In this document: piece by piece, positions 8,484 to 17,534 of the stretch
Position numbering within the stretch: the first letter of the stretch is position 1
How the letters are laid out: each line of letters starts with the position of its first letter
DNA from: Lachnospiraceae bacterium
Lineage (GTDB): Bacteria > Bacillota > Clostridia > Lachnospirales > Lachnospiraceae
DNA: 64,000 nt
NCBI GenBank assembly: GCA_017509985.1
Contig: JAFWOE010000048.1
Span: 152,056 to 216,055, forward strand
Direction of reading: 5' to 3'
Notes under the pieces: model-generated
What the model saw: the letters and a program-made list of their open reading frames with translations, nothing else
Database searches by the model: none
What the model was told of the DNA's origin: nothing
Program-made: the position numbers and the translations under genes

Positions 8484-10394
8484 TTACAGTTTCTTAACGA
8501 ACAGGCAGCGTATCGCATTCAGTACGGCCAGGATCATGACACCGACATCGGCGATGATCGCGACCCACATGTTTGCGATACCGAATGCTGCCAGGACCAG
8601 ACAAAGCAGTTTAACGCCGAGCGCAAAAATAATATTCTGTTTCACGATCCCCAGACATTTGCGTGAGATCTTGATCGCTTTGGCGATCTTCATCGGATCA
8701 TCGTCCATCAGGACAACGTCTGCTGCTTCTATTGCAGCATCCGACCCGAGTGCTCCCATCGCAATACCGATATCCGCCCTGGAAAGGACCGGGGCGTCAT
8801 TGATGCCGTCCCCGACAAAAGCCAGACGTGCTTTACCGGAACATTCTGCCAGCAGTTCTTCTACTGCGGTAACTTTATCTGCAGGAAGCAGTTCGGCACG
8901 GTAATCGGTCAGTCCGACTTCTGCGGCGACCTTTTCCGCCACAGGGCGGGCATCGCCGGTCAGCATGACGAGTTTTTCGACGCCGGCCTTTTTCAGTTCG
9001 CTCATCGCTTCTTTTGAATTTTCCTTCAGTTCGTCGGAAATCACGATATGACCGCAGTACCCGTTATCGATCGATACATGGATGATCGTACCGACGTGGC
9101 TGCACGGGTGATATTCCACTCCGAGCTGCTTCATCAGCTTTTCATTGCCGATGGCGACTTCTTTTCCGTCGATCTTCGCGATCACGCCATGCCCGCTGAT
9201 CTCTTTCACGTCACTTATGCGTGACGGATCGATCTTATTATCGTAGGCCTGCTTCAGGCTGAGGCTGATCGGATGAGAAGAATTGTATTCCGCCATTGCA
9301 GCGTATTCCAGAAGCTGCTTTTCATCCAGCGGACTGTGATGAACAGCCGTTACAGCAAAGTTGCCTTTTGTGATCGTTCCGGTCTTGTCAAAAGCGATCG
9401 CCTTTACCTCCGAAAGCGTCTCGAGATAGTTGGATCCCTTTACAAGAATACCCTGGTTGCTGGCACCGCCGAGTCCCGCAAAGAAGCTCAGCGGTATGCT
9501 GATCACTACAGCACAGGGACAGCTGATAACCAGGAAGGTACAGGCACGAAGCACCCAGTCCCCCCATACAGCGCCGGTTGTGGCGTATCCTCCGGCACCG
9601 ATCCCGGTCAGCATGATAAAAAGAGGAGGTATAACTGCCAATGCCAGCGCCGCGTAGCAGACGATCGGCGTATACACTTTCGCGAATTTCGAAATAAAGT
9701 TCTCCGATTTGGATTTTCTGGAAGCCGCGTTTTCTACAAGATCCAGGATCTTTGCAGCCGTGGATTCGTCAAATTCCGTCGTAGTACGTACACGAAGCAC
9801 ACCGGTCATATTGATGCTTCCGGAAAGGATCTCGTCATCCACACCGACGTCCAGCGGTTTGCTTTCTCCGGTAAGGGCACTGGTGTTCAGGGCAGATGTT
9901 CCTTCTATAATGATTCCGTCCAGAGGAACTTTTTCCCCAGGCTGGACGACAATGACCGTACCGACTTCGATCTCATCCGGGTCGACCTTTTCGAGTCCGT
10001 CTTCGGTTTCGATATTAGCGTAATCCGGACGGATATCCATAAGATCGGAAATGTTTCTGCGGCTCTTTCCGACCGCATAACTCTGGAACAGCTCCCCGAT
10101 CTGATACAGAAGCATAACGGCAACACCCTCGCCGTATTCTCCCAGAACAATGGCACCGACCGTTGCAACCGTCATCAGAAAGTTCTCGTCAAAGACCTGT
10201 TTGTTCAGAATCCCTTTGATCGCTTTCCGCAGGATGTCGTATCCTACAAGAAGATACGGAACAAGGAAAAGAACGAAAACGGCCCATTTCGGCATCTCCG
10301 TCTCCACAAACCCTTCCGAGATCAGATAAAGCGGAACAAACAGAACCGCTGCAACAATGATTCGTATTAATAGATTTTTCTGTTTTTTATTCAT
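8484..10394 (-). CDS. cadA: Heavy-metal-translocating P1B-type ATPase (Zn/Cd/Pb type)
   Basis: 636 residues with all P1B-ATPase landmarks: actuator TGES (about 175-178), the transmembrane metal site CPC (292-294 in FLVISCPCAVVIS), phosphorylated Asp336 in DKTGTITKG, and the hinge GDGINDAPVLSRADIGIAMG. CPC with the pattern of the last helices (LGVKLLCLVLAAFG, IIADVGVMILAVLN) fits the Zn2+/Cd2+/Pb2+ exporters (P1B-2). No N-terminal HMA domain is present; that module is encoded separately just upstream. Role: ATP-driven export of toxic divalent metals across the membrane. Third gene of the CadC-controlled operon. Metal specificity is inferred from CPC and the regulator. Confidence 0.92.
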   Translation of the reverse strand: MNKKQKNLLIRIIVAAVLFVPLYLISEGFVETEMPKWAVFVLFLVPYLLVGYDILRKAIKGILNKQVFDENFLMTVATVGAIVLGEYGEGVAVMLLYQIGELFQSYAVGKSRRNISDLMDIRPDYANIETEDGLEKVDPDEIEVGTVIVVQPGEKVPLDGIIIEGTSALNTSALTGESKPLDVGVDDEILSGSINMTGVLRVRTTTEFDESTAAKILDLVENAASRKSKSENFISKFAKVYTPIVCYAALALAVIPPLFIMLTGIGAGGYATTGAVWGDWVLRACTFLVISCPCAVVISIPLSFFAGLGGASNQGILVKGSNYLETLSEVKAIAFDKTGTITKGNFAVTAVHHSPLDEKQLLEYAAMAEYNSSHPISLSLKQAYDNKIDPSRISDVKEISGHGVIAKIDGKEVAIGNEKLMKQLGVEYHPCSHVGTIIHVSIDNGYCGHIVISDELKENSKEAMSELKKAGVEKLVMLTGDARPVAEKVAAEVGLTDYRAELLPADKVTAVEELLAECSGKARLAFVGDGINDAPVLSRADIGIAMGALGSDAAIEAADVVLMDDDPMKIAKAIKISRKCLGIVKQNIIFALGVKLLCLVLAAFGIANMWVAIIADVGVMILAVLNAIRCLFVKKL

Positions 10395-10455
10395 ATTCTT
10401 TCGCCTGGTTCAGTCGCAGTCGCTTCATCGGGGACGGTATTGTGTTTGATGCGGT

Positions 10456-10674
10456 TTATAAATAGATCTCGCAGTCGTTTTCTACTTTCTTGCAGTTTTT
10501 GTATACTTCTTTCATGACTGCATCCACGTCGGCGTTTTCCTCGAATTCGACCTTCATTTTCAGTGTCATAAAGCTGACAGTACAATCCTTGACACCTTCA
10601 GTCTTTTTTGCAGCGTCTTCCATAAGGTTCGCGCAGTTTGCACAGTCCACTTCGATTTTGTAGGTTTTTTTCAT
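10456..10674 (-). CDS. Stand-alone heavy-metal-associated (HMA) domain protein
   Basis: 72 residues consisting of one HMA ferredoxin-like fold. The metal-binding loop is DCANCAN near residue 10, equivalent to the usual GMxCxxC, with the second conserved face at VKDCTVSF. An acidic C-terminus (VENDCEIYL) adds a further Cys. It is likely a soluble metallochaperone or sensor feeding the adjacent P1B ATPase, which lacks its own HMA domain. ATG at 10674 was chosen because GGAG sits 7 bases upstream; an ATG four codons earlier (10686) overlaps that ribosome-binding site. Confidence 0.88.
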   Translation of the reverse strand: MKKTYKIEVDCANCANLMEDAAKKTEGVKDCTVSFMTLKMKVEFEENADVDAVMKEVYKNCKKVENDCEIYL

Positions 10675-10714
10675 AATGATCTCCATTCTGCCGTTTTACC
10701 GGCTGATATTTATT

Positions 10715-10740
10715 AACCGCAGCGTTCAGCGGTTTTTTTA
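10715..10740 (+). terminator. Plus-strand-oriented intrinsic terminator between the cadC-like gene and the HMA gene
   Basis: AACCGC (10715-10720), an 8-nt loop, GCGGTT (10729-10734), then a run of Ts to 10739. Read on the plus strand this is a good intrinsic terminator, but both flanking genes are on the minus strand. On the minus strand the hairpin is followed by AATAAAT, not a U-run. It may stop antisense transcription or act as an mRNA stability or processing hairpin in the minus-strand operon. Confidence 0.55.
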
Positions 10741-10742
10741 TA

Positions 10743-11108
10743 TTACTCCAATACATGCTCCATGCCGTTGCTGATCATGGTTTCCACATGGCCATCGGCG
10801 ATGGAATAATAAATAACCTTTCCTTCCCTGCGGTTTTTGACCAGATTATTCTGTTTCAGGGTTTTCAGCTGATGCGAAACCGCAGATTTGGTCATACCCA
10901 GTACCGCTGCTATGTCACAGACGCACATTTCGGAATTCAGCAGGGCAAGTAGGATCTTCAGCCTGGTAAAATCACTGAATGCCTTAAAAGCATCGGCCAG
11001 ATCCATGATCACCTCATCCTCAGGCAGGCGGTCACATACAGCGGCAACTGTTTCCTCGTGGATCACACTGCATTCCGATGCGTTATACTCTTCCGCTTTC
11101 GATATCAT
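10743..11108 (-). CDS. cadC: ArsR/SmtB-family metal-responsive repressor (CadC-like)
   Basis: 121 residues with a winged helix (DIAAVLGMTKSAVSHQLKTL, then EGKVIYYSI as the wing). Metal ligands are visible: an N-terminal Cys (ASECSVIHE), the CVC pair in EMCVCDIA as in CadC alpha-3 sites, and DGHVET...NGMEH at the C-terminal helix resembling the alpha-5 Zn site. Role: repression of the efflux operon until Cd/Pb/Zn binds. ATG 11108 was chosen over an upstream ATG at 11171 because AGGAGA lies 6 bases before it and because the longer version would overlap the promoter and operator. Confidence 0.9.
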   Translation of the reverse strand: MISKAEEYNASECSVIHEETVAAVCDRLPEDEVIMDLADAFKAFSDFTRLKILLALLNSEMCVCDIAAVLGMTKSAVSHQLKTLKQNNLVKNRREGKVIYYSIADGHVETMISNGMEHVLE

Positions 11109-11135
11109 AGATGGTCTCCTAAAAACAAATGATCG

Positions 11136-11153
11136 GTTGAACGATTGTTCAAC
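11136..11153. promoter_or_regulatory. Operator palindrome of the cadC-like metal operon
   Basis: A perfect inverted repeat with 7-bp arms (GTTGAAC / GTTCAAC) and a 4-bp centre, immediately downstream of the -10 box at the expected transcription start. The TGAAC-6-GTTCA spacing is like known ArsR/SmtB-family operators. Bound repressor here would block initiation. Confidence 0.75.
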
Positions 11154-11156
11154 TAT

Positions 11157-11185
11157 ATTATATTCATTCACGCTTAGACTGTCAA
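11157..11185 (-). promoter_or_regulatory. Consensus sigma-A promoter of the metal-efflux operon
   Basis: Minus strand TTGACA (11185-11180), 17-bp spacer, TATAAT (11162-11157): a 12/12 match. It is followed directly by the operator palindrome and 25 bp later by AGGAGA and the regulator start. Confidence 0.85.
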
Positions 11186-11286
11186 GTACGAAACATTATT
11201 CTTATTTAAATCAATCTACGGTAAAACAGTCCGTCGGAACCTGCGTATTCATAAAGACATTCCTATGAAGATATGGACGAAGGCAC

Positions 11287-11313
11287 AAAAAAAGCTCCGC
11301 CATCTGGCGGAGC
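11287..11313 (-). terminator. Intrinsic terminator of the tRNA-Thr gene
   Basis: On the minus strand, GCTCCGCC, a 4-nt loop and GGCGGAGC form a perfect 8-bp stem followed by seven Ts. It starts 6 nt after the tRNA 3' end. Confidence 0.88.
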
Positions 11314-11318
11314 CTGCA

Positions 11319-11391
11319 AGCCGGAAATCAGACTTGAACTGACGACCCCTTCATTACGAGTGAAGTGCTCTACCGACTGAGCTATTCCGGC
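11319..11391 (-). tRNA. tRNA-Thr (anticodon CGU)
   Basis: A cloverleaf folds on the minus strand: acceptor GCCGGAA/TTCCGGC, D arm GCTCAGTCGGTAGAGC, anticodon stem CTTCA/TGAAG with loop CTCGTAA (anticodon CGT), and T arm GTCAG-TTCAAGT-CTGAT. CCA is not encoded; the base after the acceptor is T (discriminator U). It has its own promoter and terminator, so it is probably a monocistronic tRNA reading ACG codons. Confidence 0.93.
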
Positions 11392-11425
11392 ATCGGAATC
11401 GTTGTTTCAGCGACTCACGAAAACT

Positions 11426-11453
11426 ATTATACATTTTGCAGGACAAAAATCAA
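11426..11453 (-). promoter_or_regulatory. Promoter of tRNA-Thr
   Basis: Minus strand TTGATT (11453-11448), 16-bp spacer, TATAAT (11431-11426), ending 35 bp upstream of the tRNA 5' end. Confidence 0.6.
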
Positions 11454-11490
11454 GGAAAAGATTTCATTTTCAATTCTTACCGGGACCGGA

Positions 11491-13728
11491 TCAGACTCTC
11501 ACTTTGATCCCTTTTCCGTTTCTCTTGCCGAGTTTGATCTTATTCAGGGAAAGCTGCTTCTCTTTATAATCGATCGTCAGCTCCTTCCTGGAAGCCAGCA
11601 GATAGGCTTCTTCCACAGCGTCACCGCTGTTCAGCTTCATGGATGAAACGCCCAGGGCAGCTTTTTTCTTGACCGGGATCTCGGATAAGGAAAAGCGCAG
11701 GAAATAACCGTCTCTGGAGCGCAGTGTGATCCCGTCATACGCATCAGCCGGACCGACCAGGACCAGGCTGTCATGATCATTCAGCTTGGTAGCGGCGATC
11801 GATTTTCTGGAAACATCGAATTCTGCGCCTTCAACGATCTTGGCAAAGCCGGCGCCGGTCAGGAAGATCAGCCTGCCCTGTGAGACTGCAGTGACCGAGT
11901 CCACATGAAGGATACGTTCGCTTTCCGTGGAATAGGTGCTCAGGTTATCAAGCGGAATTCCTTTATCCCTCAGTTTTCCAAGCGGAATTTTTTCTACCTT
12001 AACGGTATGCATATTGCCTTTATCCGTAAAGACACAAAGCCTGTCGTCGCTCATGCAGCGGACGATAAAGCGGCTTTCGGCATCGGCTGCTTCCTTGTTG
12101 CGGTCGTAAAGGGATGCATTGATGCAGCGGGCATAACCGAACCGGTCGATCAGGACCACGGTTTCGAATGCCTGCGGCTTAAGCTCTTCAATTACAACGG
12201 CAGCTTCATCCTTGATCAGGGTTTTGCGGGGCACAGCGTATTCTTTTTTGATATTGTCAAGATCCTCGATAATGACTTCTGCCATTGCATCATAATTGTT
12301 GAGGATGTTTTCGTACTCGTCGATCTTTGCCAGAGTCTCCTCATATTCTTTCTGGAGTACAAGGATCTCCAGGCCGATGAGGCGGTACAGACGCATATCC
12401 AGAATAGCCGAAGCCTGCCGCGAGGTAAAGCAAAGCTCTGTCGCCGCTTTTCTGGATTTCGGGCTTTTGAACTTGATTCCGTCCGTTTTGCCCATCGTCA
12501 GACATTCCGTCACCATCTGCCTGCTCTTGCTGCCGCGGAGGATCTCGATGATCAGGTCGATGATATCACAGGCCTTGATCAGGCCTTCCTGGATCTCCTT
12601 TTTCTGCAGCAGGGCTTTCAGCAGGCTCTGGTATTTCCGCGTCGCCAGTTCAAAACGGAAATCGATATGATACTCAAGGATCTTTTTTAAGGAACAGGTT
12701 TCCGGCCGTCCGCCTGCCACGGCAAGCATGTTAACGCCGTAAGTGTCTTCCAAACGGGTCTTCTTGTAAAGCATGTTTTTTACTTTTTCACAGTCCGAGC
12801 CTTTTTTCAGCTCGAGCACGATGCGTATGCCTTCCTTGGAAGACTGGTTGGAAATATCGGTTACTTCCGGCAGCTTTTTGCTTTCGACCAGTTCGGCGAC
12901 ATCGTTCAGGAATTTACCGATATTTGCACCGATCATGGTGTAAGGTATCTCTGTGATAACAAGAAACAGCTTCCCGTTCTTACCTTTTTCAATTTCGACT
13001 TTTCCGCGCAGACGGAGTTTGCCGGATCCGGTCTCATAGATCTCCGGCAGTTCCGACTTGTTGACGATCTCTCCGCCGGTCGGGAAATCCGGTCCTTTAA
13101 TGAAATTCAGCAGCTCGGAAGTGGAAATTTCATTGTCGGCCATATAAGCCTTGATCCCGTCGATCAGTTCCCCGAGGTTATGCGTCGGAATGCTTGTGGC
13201 CATGCCGACAGCTATTCCTTCCGATCCGTTCAGCAGGATATTCGGGATCCTTACGGGAAGGATCTCCGGCTCTTTTTCCGTTTCATCAAAATTCGGAACA
13301 AAATCCACAACATCCTGATCAAGATCTTTCAGAAACACTTCCTGGGTCAGTTTTTCCAGCCGTGCTTCCGTATAACGCATTGCTGCGGCGCCGTCACCTT
13401 CCACGGAACCGAAATTACCGTGTCCGTCTACAAGGATATGTCCTTTTTTGAAATCCTGAGCCATGACGACAAGGGATTCATAAATAGAGCTGTCGCCGTG
13501 AGGATGATATTTGCCCATTGTGTCGCCGACGATACGTGCACATTTTCGATAGGGCCTGTCATAAAGCGTCCCCAGTTCGAGCATATCGTACAGTGTACGG
13601 CGCTGTACCGGCTTTAAGCCGTCCCGCACATCCGGAATGGCCCTCGAAACGATAACGCTCATGGCGTAGTCTATATATGCTTTCTGCATTAATTCAGAAT
13701 ATTCTGTTCTGATGATCATTTCTTTCAT
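11491..13728 (-). CDS. parC: Type IIA DNA topoisomerase subunit A (topoisomerase IV ParC-like / GyrA family)
   Basis: 745 residues. The breakage-reunion domain begins YIDYAMSVIVSRAIPDVRDG, includes KYHPHGDSSIYE, and has catalytic Tyr119 in AAAMRYTEARL. A coiled-coil gate follows, then a shortened C-terminal beta-pinwheel (about 500-745). No intact GyrA-box (QRRGGKG) is seen, which favours topoisomerase IV-type decatenase over gyrase; a second gyrAB pair elsewhere would be expected. It works with the ParE-like subunit 32 bp upstream. Two starts are possible (13728 or the ATG three codons later). Assignment to the family is sure; gyrase versus topo IV is inferred. Confidence 0.85.
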   Translation of the reverse strand: MKEMIIRTEYSELMQKAYIDYAMSVIVSRAIPDVRDGLKPVQRRTLYDMLELGTLYDRPYRKCARIVGDTMGKYHPHGDSSIYESLVVMAQDFKKGHILVDGHGNFGSVEGDGAAAMRYTEARLEKLTQEVFLKDLDQDVVDFVPNFDETEKEPEILPVRIPNILLNGSEGIAVGMATSIPTHNLGELIDGIKAYMADNEISTSELLNFIKGPDFPTGGEIVNKSELPEIYETGSGKLRLRGKVEIEKGKNGKLFLVITEIPYTMIGANIGKFLNDVAELVESKKLPEVTDISNQSSKEGIRIVLELKKGSDCEKVKNMLYKKTRLEDTYGVNMLAVAGGRPETCSLKKILEYHIDFRFELATRKYQSLLKALLQKKEIQEGLIKACDIIDLIIEILRGSKSRQMVTECLTMGKTDGIKFKSPKSRKAATELCFTSRQASAILDMRLYRLIGLEILVLQKEYEETLAKIDEYENILNNYDAMAEVIIEDLDNIKKEYAVPRKTLIKDEAAVVIEELKPQAFETVVLIDRFGYARCINASLYDRNKEAADAESRFIVRCMSDDRLCVFTDKGNMHTVKVEKIPLGKLRDKGIPLDNLSTYSTESERILHVDSVTAVSQGRLIFLTGAGFAKIVEGAEFDVSRKSIAATKLNDHDSLVLVGPADAYDGITLRSRDGYFLRFSLSEIPVKKKAALGVSSMKLNSGDAVEEAYLLASRKELTIDYKEKQLSLNKIKLGKRNGKGIKVRV

Positions 13729-13760
13729 TGAATTCTATCCGTCCTTCCGCAGTGTATCCG

Positions 13761-15683
13761 TTACAGATCCAGTTCTGCGTCTTTCGCATGCTGGTAAATA
13801 AAATCTTTTCTCGGCGGGACCAGTGTACCCATAAGGACTTCCGTAACCTGTGAAGCCAGCTTTCCGTCTTCGATCTCGATCCTTTTCAGCATACGGGATT
13901 TCGGATCCAGCGTGGTCTCCCATAGCTGTTCCGCATCCATTTCACCGAGGCCCTTATAGCGCTGGAGGGTGAATTTTCCTTCCGGATGTTTCTTACGGTA
14001 GTCATTCAGTGCCGCATCGTCGTAAAGGTACTCTTCTTCCCCGCTTTTCGGGATCGCCTTATAGAGAGGAGGCATCGCGACATAGACATGGCCTTCATAG
14101 ATCAGTTCCGGCATGAACCGGTAAAACAGTGTGAGAAGCAGCGTGGAAATATGTGCTCCGTCCACATCGGCATCTGCCATGATGATGATCTTGTCGTAGC
14201 GTAGTTTGGAAATGTCAAAGTCATCGCCGTATCCTTCCGAAAAGCCGCATCCGAATGCGTTGATCATGGATTTGATCTCTGCATTGGCAAGAACTTTATC
14301 CATGGATGCTTTTTCCACATTCAGGATCTTTCCGCGGATCGGAAGGATCGCCTGAAAATTGCGGTCACGGGCGGTTTTCGCAGAGCCGCCAGCGGAATCT
14401 CCTTCCACGATAAAGATCTCACATTTGGAAGGATCCCTGCTTTCGCAGTTCGCCAGCTTCCCGTTGGAGTCAAAGGAATACTTCGGCTTGGAGATCATAT
14501 TGGTGCGGGCTTTCTGCTCCGCTTTTCTGATTTTGGCAGAACGCTCTGCACAGGAAAGGACATTCTTCAGTGTTTCAAGATTTCGGTCGAAATAGCGGAC
14601 CACCTCATCTGCGACGACTTTTCCGGTCGCTTTCGCTGCATCCGGATTGTCCAGCTTGGTCTTGGTCTGTCCTTCAAAGCGGGGATCCGGATGCTTGATC
14701 GAAATTACGGCTGTCAGTCCGTTGCGGATATCGACCCCGGTGAAGTTTTCATCTTTATCCTTAAGGATGCCTAGCTCCCGGGCATATGTATTCATGATCT
14801 GCGTATACTGCGTCTTGAAGCCGGTCAGGTGCGTTCCGCCCTCCGCATTATATATGCAATTGCAGAAGCCCAGGATGGTTTCCTGAAAATCGTTGGTATA
14901 CTGCATCGCGATCTCAACGCTGATCCCTTCGCTGGTGCCCGAAACATATACCGGATCGTTGATACATTCCTTATTGGCATTCAGTTCTTTTACGAAGCCT
15001 GTGATCCCTTCCGGTTCGGAATAAACGATACTCTCCGGCTCTGCCCCGCGAAGGTCGGTATACTCGATCGTAAGTTCCGGATTCAGGTAGGCAGTTTCAT
15101 GAAGCCGGGATTTGATCTCATTTTCGGAAAACCGTGTCTTTTCGAAGATTTCGGGATCCGGAAGGAAATTGACGGTCGTTCCCGTCTCCCTGGTTCTTCC
15201 TATAACAGGAACCAGGCCGTTCTCCAGTTCTATGACCGGCTTTCCACGTTCATAGCGGTCATGATAGATCGAACCGCCGGTTTTGATCTGAACATCCAGA
15301 TAGGTGGAAAGGGCGTTCACGACCGAAGAGCCGACGCCGTGAAGGCCGCCGCTCGTCTTATACGAATCATTATCAAATTTGGCTCCGGAATGAAGGGTTG
15401 TAAAAACAAGACGCTCAGCCGGCACCCCTTTTTCATGCATGTCAACAGGGATTCCGCGGCCGTTATCGGATACGGTGCAGGATCCGTCGGCTTCCAGCGT
15501 GACTTTGATCAGTGTGCAGAATCCGGCCAGATGTTCGTCGACCGAATTATCGAGAATTTCATAAATGAGATGATTAAGTCCTTTTCGTCCGGTCCCTCCG
15601 ATGTACATTCCCGGACGTACTCTGACCGCTTCCAGTCCTTCCAAAACGGAAATGCTGGAAGCGTCATAAACTTTCTGCGGCAT
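13761..15683 (-). CDS. parE: Type IIA DNA topoisomerase subunit B (ParE-like / GyrB family)
   Basis: 640 residues with a GHKL ATPase domain (Glu42 in YEILDNSVDE, GGLHGVGSSVVNALS), transducer, TOPRIM domain (EGDSAGGSAKT and MADADVDGAHI) and the C-terminal GyrB tail (TLQRYKGLGEMDAEQLWETT). It supplies ATP hydrolysis for strand passage with the ParC-like subunit encoded next. No large insert in the TOPRIM region, consistent with Gram-positive enzymes. AGGGGGAG lies upstream of the ATG at 15683. It follows rho by 49 bp on the same strand. Confidence 0.88.
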   Translation of the reverse strand: MPQKVYDASSISVLEGLEAVRVRPGMYIGGTGRKGLNHLIYEILDNSVDEHLAGFCTLIKVTLEADGSCTVSDNGRGIPVDMHEKGVPAERLVFTTLHSGAKFDNDSYKTSGGLHGVGSSVVNALSTYLDVQIKTGGSIYHDRYERGKPVIELENGLVPVIGRTRETGTTVNFLPDPEIFEKTRFSENEIKSRLHETAYLNPELTIEYTDLRGAEPESIVYSEPEGITGFVKELNANKECINDPVYVSGTSEGISVEIAMQYTNDFQETILGFCNCIYNAEGGTHLTGFKTQYTQIMNTYARELGILKDKDENFTGVDIRNGLTAVISIKHPDPRFEGQTKTKLDNPDAAKATGKVVADEVVRYFDRNLETLKNVLSCAERSAKIRKAEQKARTNMISKPKYSFDSNGKLANCESRDPSKCEIFIVEGDSAGGSAKTARDRNFQAILPIRGKILNVEKASMDKVLANAEIKSMINAFGCGFSEGYGDDFDISKLRYDKIIIMADADVDGAHISTLLLTLFYRFMPELIYEGHVYVAMPPLYKAIPKSGEEEYLYDDAALNDYRKKHPEGKFTLQRYKGLGEMDAEQLWETTLDPKSRMLKRIEIEDGKLASQVTEVLMGTLVPPRKDFIYQHAKDAELDL

Positions 15684-15732
15684 TTTTATTCTCCCCCTTA
15701 CAGCCGTGCCTTATAATAAAACACAGACTGGA

Positions 15733-17373
15733 TCATAACATTTTCTGTTTCTGTATTATACGGATCAGTTCCGGATTGTTCCGGGTGTGAACAAACATAT
15801 TCAGGATGTTTTCCGTCGCTTCTTCGGAACGCACGCCGTTCAGCGCCCTTCTCATCCGGTTGATCGTCTCAAGCTCGTCCCGGTCAAGAAGCAGGTCTTC
15901 CCTCCGTGTTCCGGATTTTACAATATCGATCGCCGGGAAGATCCTTCTTTCCTGAAGCTTCCGGTCCAGGACAAGTTCCATATTGCCGGTACCCTTGAAT
16001 TCTTCGTAGACAACGTCGTCCATTTTGCTTCCGGTATCCACAAGGGCTGTAGCAAGGATCGTCAGGCTGCCCCCTTCACGGATGTTCCTGGCAGCACCGA
16101 AGAACCTCTTCGGCATATGAAGCGCGGAAGGATCCAGACCGCCGGAAAGCGTTCGGCCGCTGGACTGAACGACCTGGTTGTAGGCTCTGGCAAGCCGTGT
16201 GATGCTGTCAATGAAAATAATGACATCCCGTTTGCTTTCGACAAGACGTTTTGCGCGTTCAATGACCATCTCAGAAACCCTTCTGTGATGATCCGGCAGT
16301 TCGTCGAAAGTGGAATAAATCACTTCAACATTGGGGCCGTATACGGTTTCTTTCATATCGGTAACTTCTTCCGGTCTTTCGTCGATCAGGAGAATGATGA
16401 TATGCATTTCGGGATTGTTGTGAAGTATGGACATGGCCATCTCTTTAAGAAGCGTCGTCTTTCCTGCTTTGGGCGGAGAAACGATCATGCCGCGCTGGCC
16501 TTTTCCGATCGGGCTTAAGAGATCCACGATCCTCATAGCTACGCTGCTGCCCTGCCGTTCCAGACGAATGCGTTCGTTCGGAAAGATCGGTGTCAGATCT
16601 TCAAAGCAGGCTCTTTTTGTGATCTCGGATACGCTCATCCCGTTCACGGAATTCACATAGAGCAGGGCGGAAAACTTCTCGTTCTGCATTTTGATCCGCG
16701 TGTTGCCCTTCAGGATATCACCGGTCCGCAGGGAAAAGCGGCGGATCTGGGAAGGTGAAACGTAAACGTCGTCATCTCCCGGAAGGAAATTGTCCGAACG
16801 GATAAACCCGAACCCTTCCGACATCACTTCGAGGATACCTTCTACAGTATTTCCGGAATCCAGCTTGCTCTGCTCTTTTTTCTCCGTTTCTTTTTCGGCA
16901 GGACGTGTTTCCGGATCAGCATCCCGGCTAAGCTCCGGAACGTTTTCCGCAGCGTTTTCCGTTTCTTTTTCCGGGGACGCTTCATCCTTTTTTTCCGTAT
17001 TTGCAACGGTCTCCTTTTTACGGGAAGGTTTCTTTTTCACAGGAGCAGAGGCATCCGCTGCTTTTGTATCATTTTTTCTGCGCGAAACGACAGGAGCTTT
17101 CTCTGCAGATTCGGGAGAAGCATTATCTGCGGCAGCAGTTTTTTTTGCTTTCGGGGCCTTCCGGGCAGGAGCTGCTTTCTTTTTTTCGTCAGGCTGAGTC
17201 TGAGATGCTTCCGCACTTTTCTTCTCTTCTTCCGCTTTCAGCTTCTCGTCTTCTGCCAGCATTCGGTCGATAAGATCCGATTTTTTTAAAGCGGAACAGC
17301 CCTTTAAACCACGGAATTTGGCAAGTTCCTTTAATTCCGATAAAGGAAGTGTTTCATATTTTGCGCGTGTCAT
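15733..17373 (-). CDS. rho: Transcription termination factor Rho with long charged N-terminal insertion
   Basis: 546 residues against about 420 for E. coli Rho. Order: a short SAP-like N-terminal helix pair (about 9-40, [15 protein letters not shown]), then an extended Lys/Glu/Ala/Pro low-complexity region (about 41-172), the cold-shock-like RNA-binding domain ([16 protein letters not shown], about 178-250), and the RecA-type motor with Walker [11 protein letters not shown] (300-309), Walker [17 protein letters not shown] and the Q/R loops. The insertion is a feature of several Clostridia and Actinobacteria Rho proteins and is thought to add RNA affinity or self-assembly. Read from a near-consensus promoter 130 bp upstream. 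Confidence 0.94.
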   Translation of the reverse strand: MTRAKYETLPLSELKELAKFRGLKGCSALKKSDLIDRMLAEDEKLKAEEEKKSAEASQTQPDEKKKAAPARKAPKAKKTAAADNASPESAEKAPVVSRRKNDTKAADASAPVKKKPSRKKETVANTEKKDEASPEKETENAAENVPELSRDADPETRPAEKETEKKEQSKLDSGNTVEGILEVMSEGFGFIRSDNFLPGDDDVYVSPSQIRRFSLRTGDILKGNTRIKMQNEKFSALLYVNSVNGMSVSEITKRACFEDLTPIFPNERIRLERQGSSVAMRIVDLLSPIGKGQRGMIVSPPKAGKTTLLKEMAMSILHNNPEMHIIILLIDERPEEVTDMKETVYGPNVEVIYSTFDELPDHHRRVSEMVIERAKRLVESKRDVIIFIDSITRLARAYNQVVQSSGRTLSGGLDPSALHMPKRFFGAARNIREGGSLTILATALVDTGSKMDDVVYEEFKGTGNMELVLDRKLQERRIFPAIDIVKSGTRREDLLLDRDELETINRMRRALNGVRSEEATENILNMFVHTRNNPELIRIIQKQKML

Positions 17374-17505
17374 ACGAATATGCTACCTTTCTAAAAAAAT
17401 CAAGGAGTAATAATGTGCGATCTGCATCATTGATGAAATTAAGCGAAAGTGAATTGAATACTCACTTAATCTGAGAATCGTACGCTCATACGAATTTCTT
17501 AAGAT

Positions 17506-17534
17506 AATATAGAGTATTTAAAAAGATCTGTCAA
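17506..17534 (-). promoter_or_regulatory. Promoter of rho
   Basis: Minus strand TTGACA (17534-17529), 17-bp spacer, TATATT (17511-17506). The predicted start near 17499 gives a leader of about 125 nt. The leader contains a 7-codon open frame (MSVRFSD) and an imperfect AAGTGA/TCACTT hairpin. The -35 box lies inside one arm of the 12-bp inverted repeat described at 17520-17568. Confidence 0.7.

Noticed and set aside
9273..10370. Plus-strand open frame of 365 codons opposite the metal ATPase
   Set aside because: Full overlap with a strongly conserved P-type ATPase; the antisense product has no recognisable domain.
14829..15716. Plus-strand open frame of 295 codons opposite parE
   Set aside because: Antisense shadow created by codon bias; composition is not protein-like and parE is unambiguous on the other strand.
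17374..17505. Leader-peptide attenuator upstream of rho (MSVRFSD)
   Set aside because: The 7-codon frame has no ribosome-binding site and no terminator follows it; kept only as a remark.
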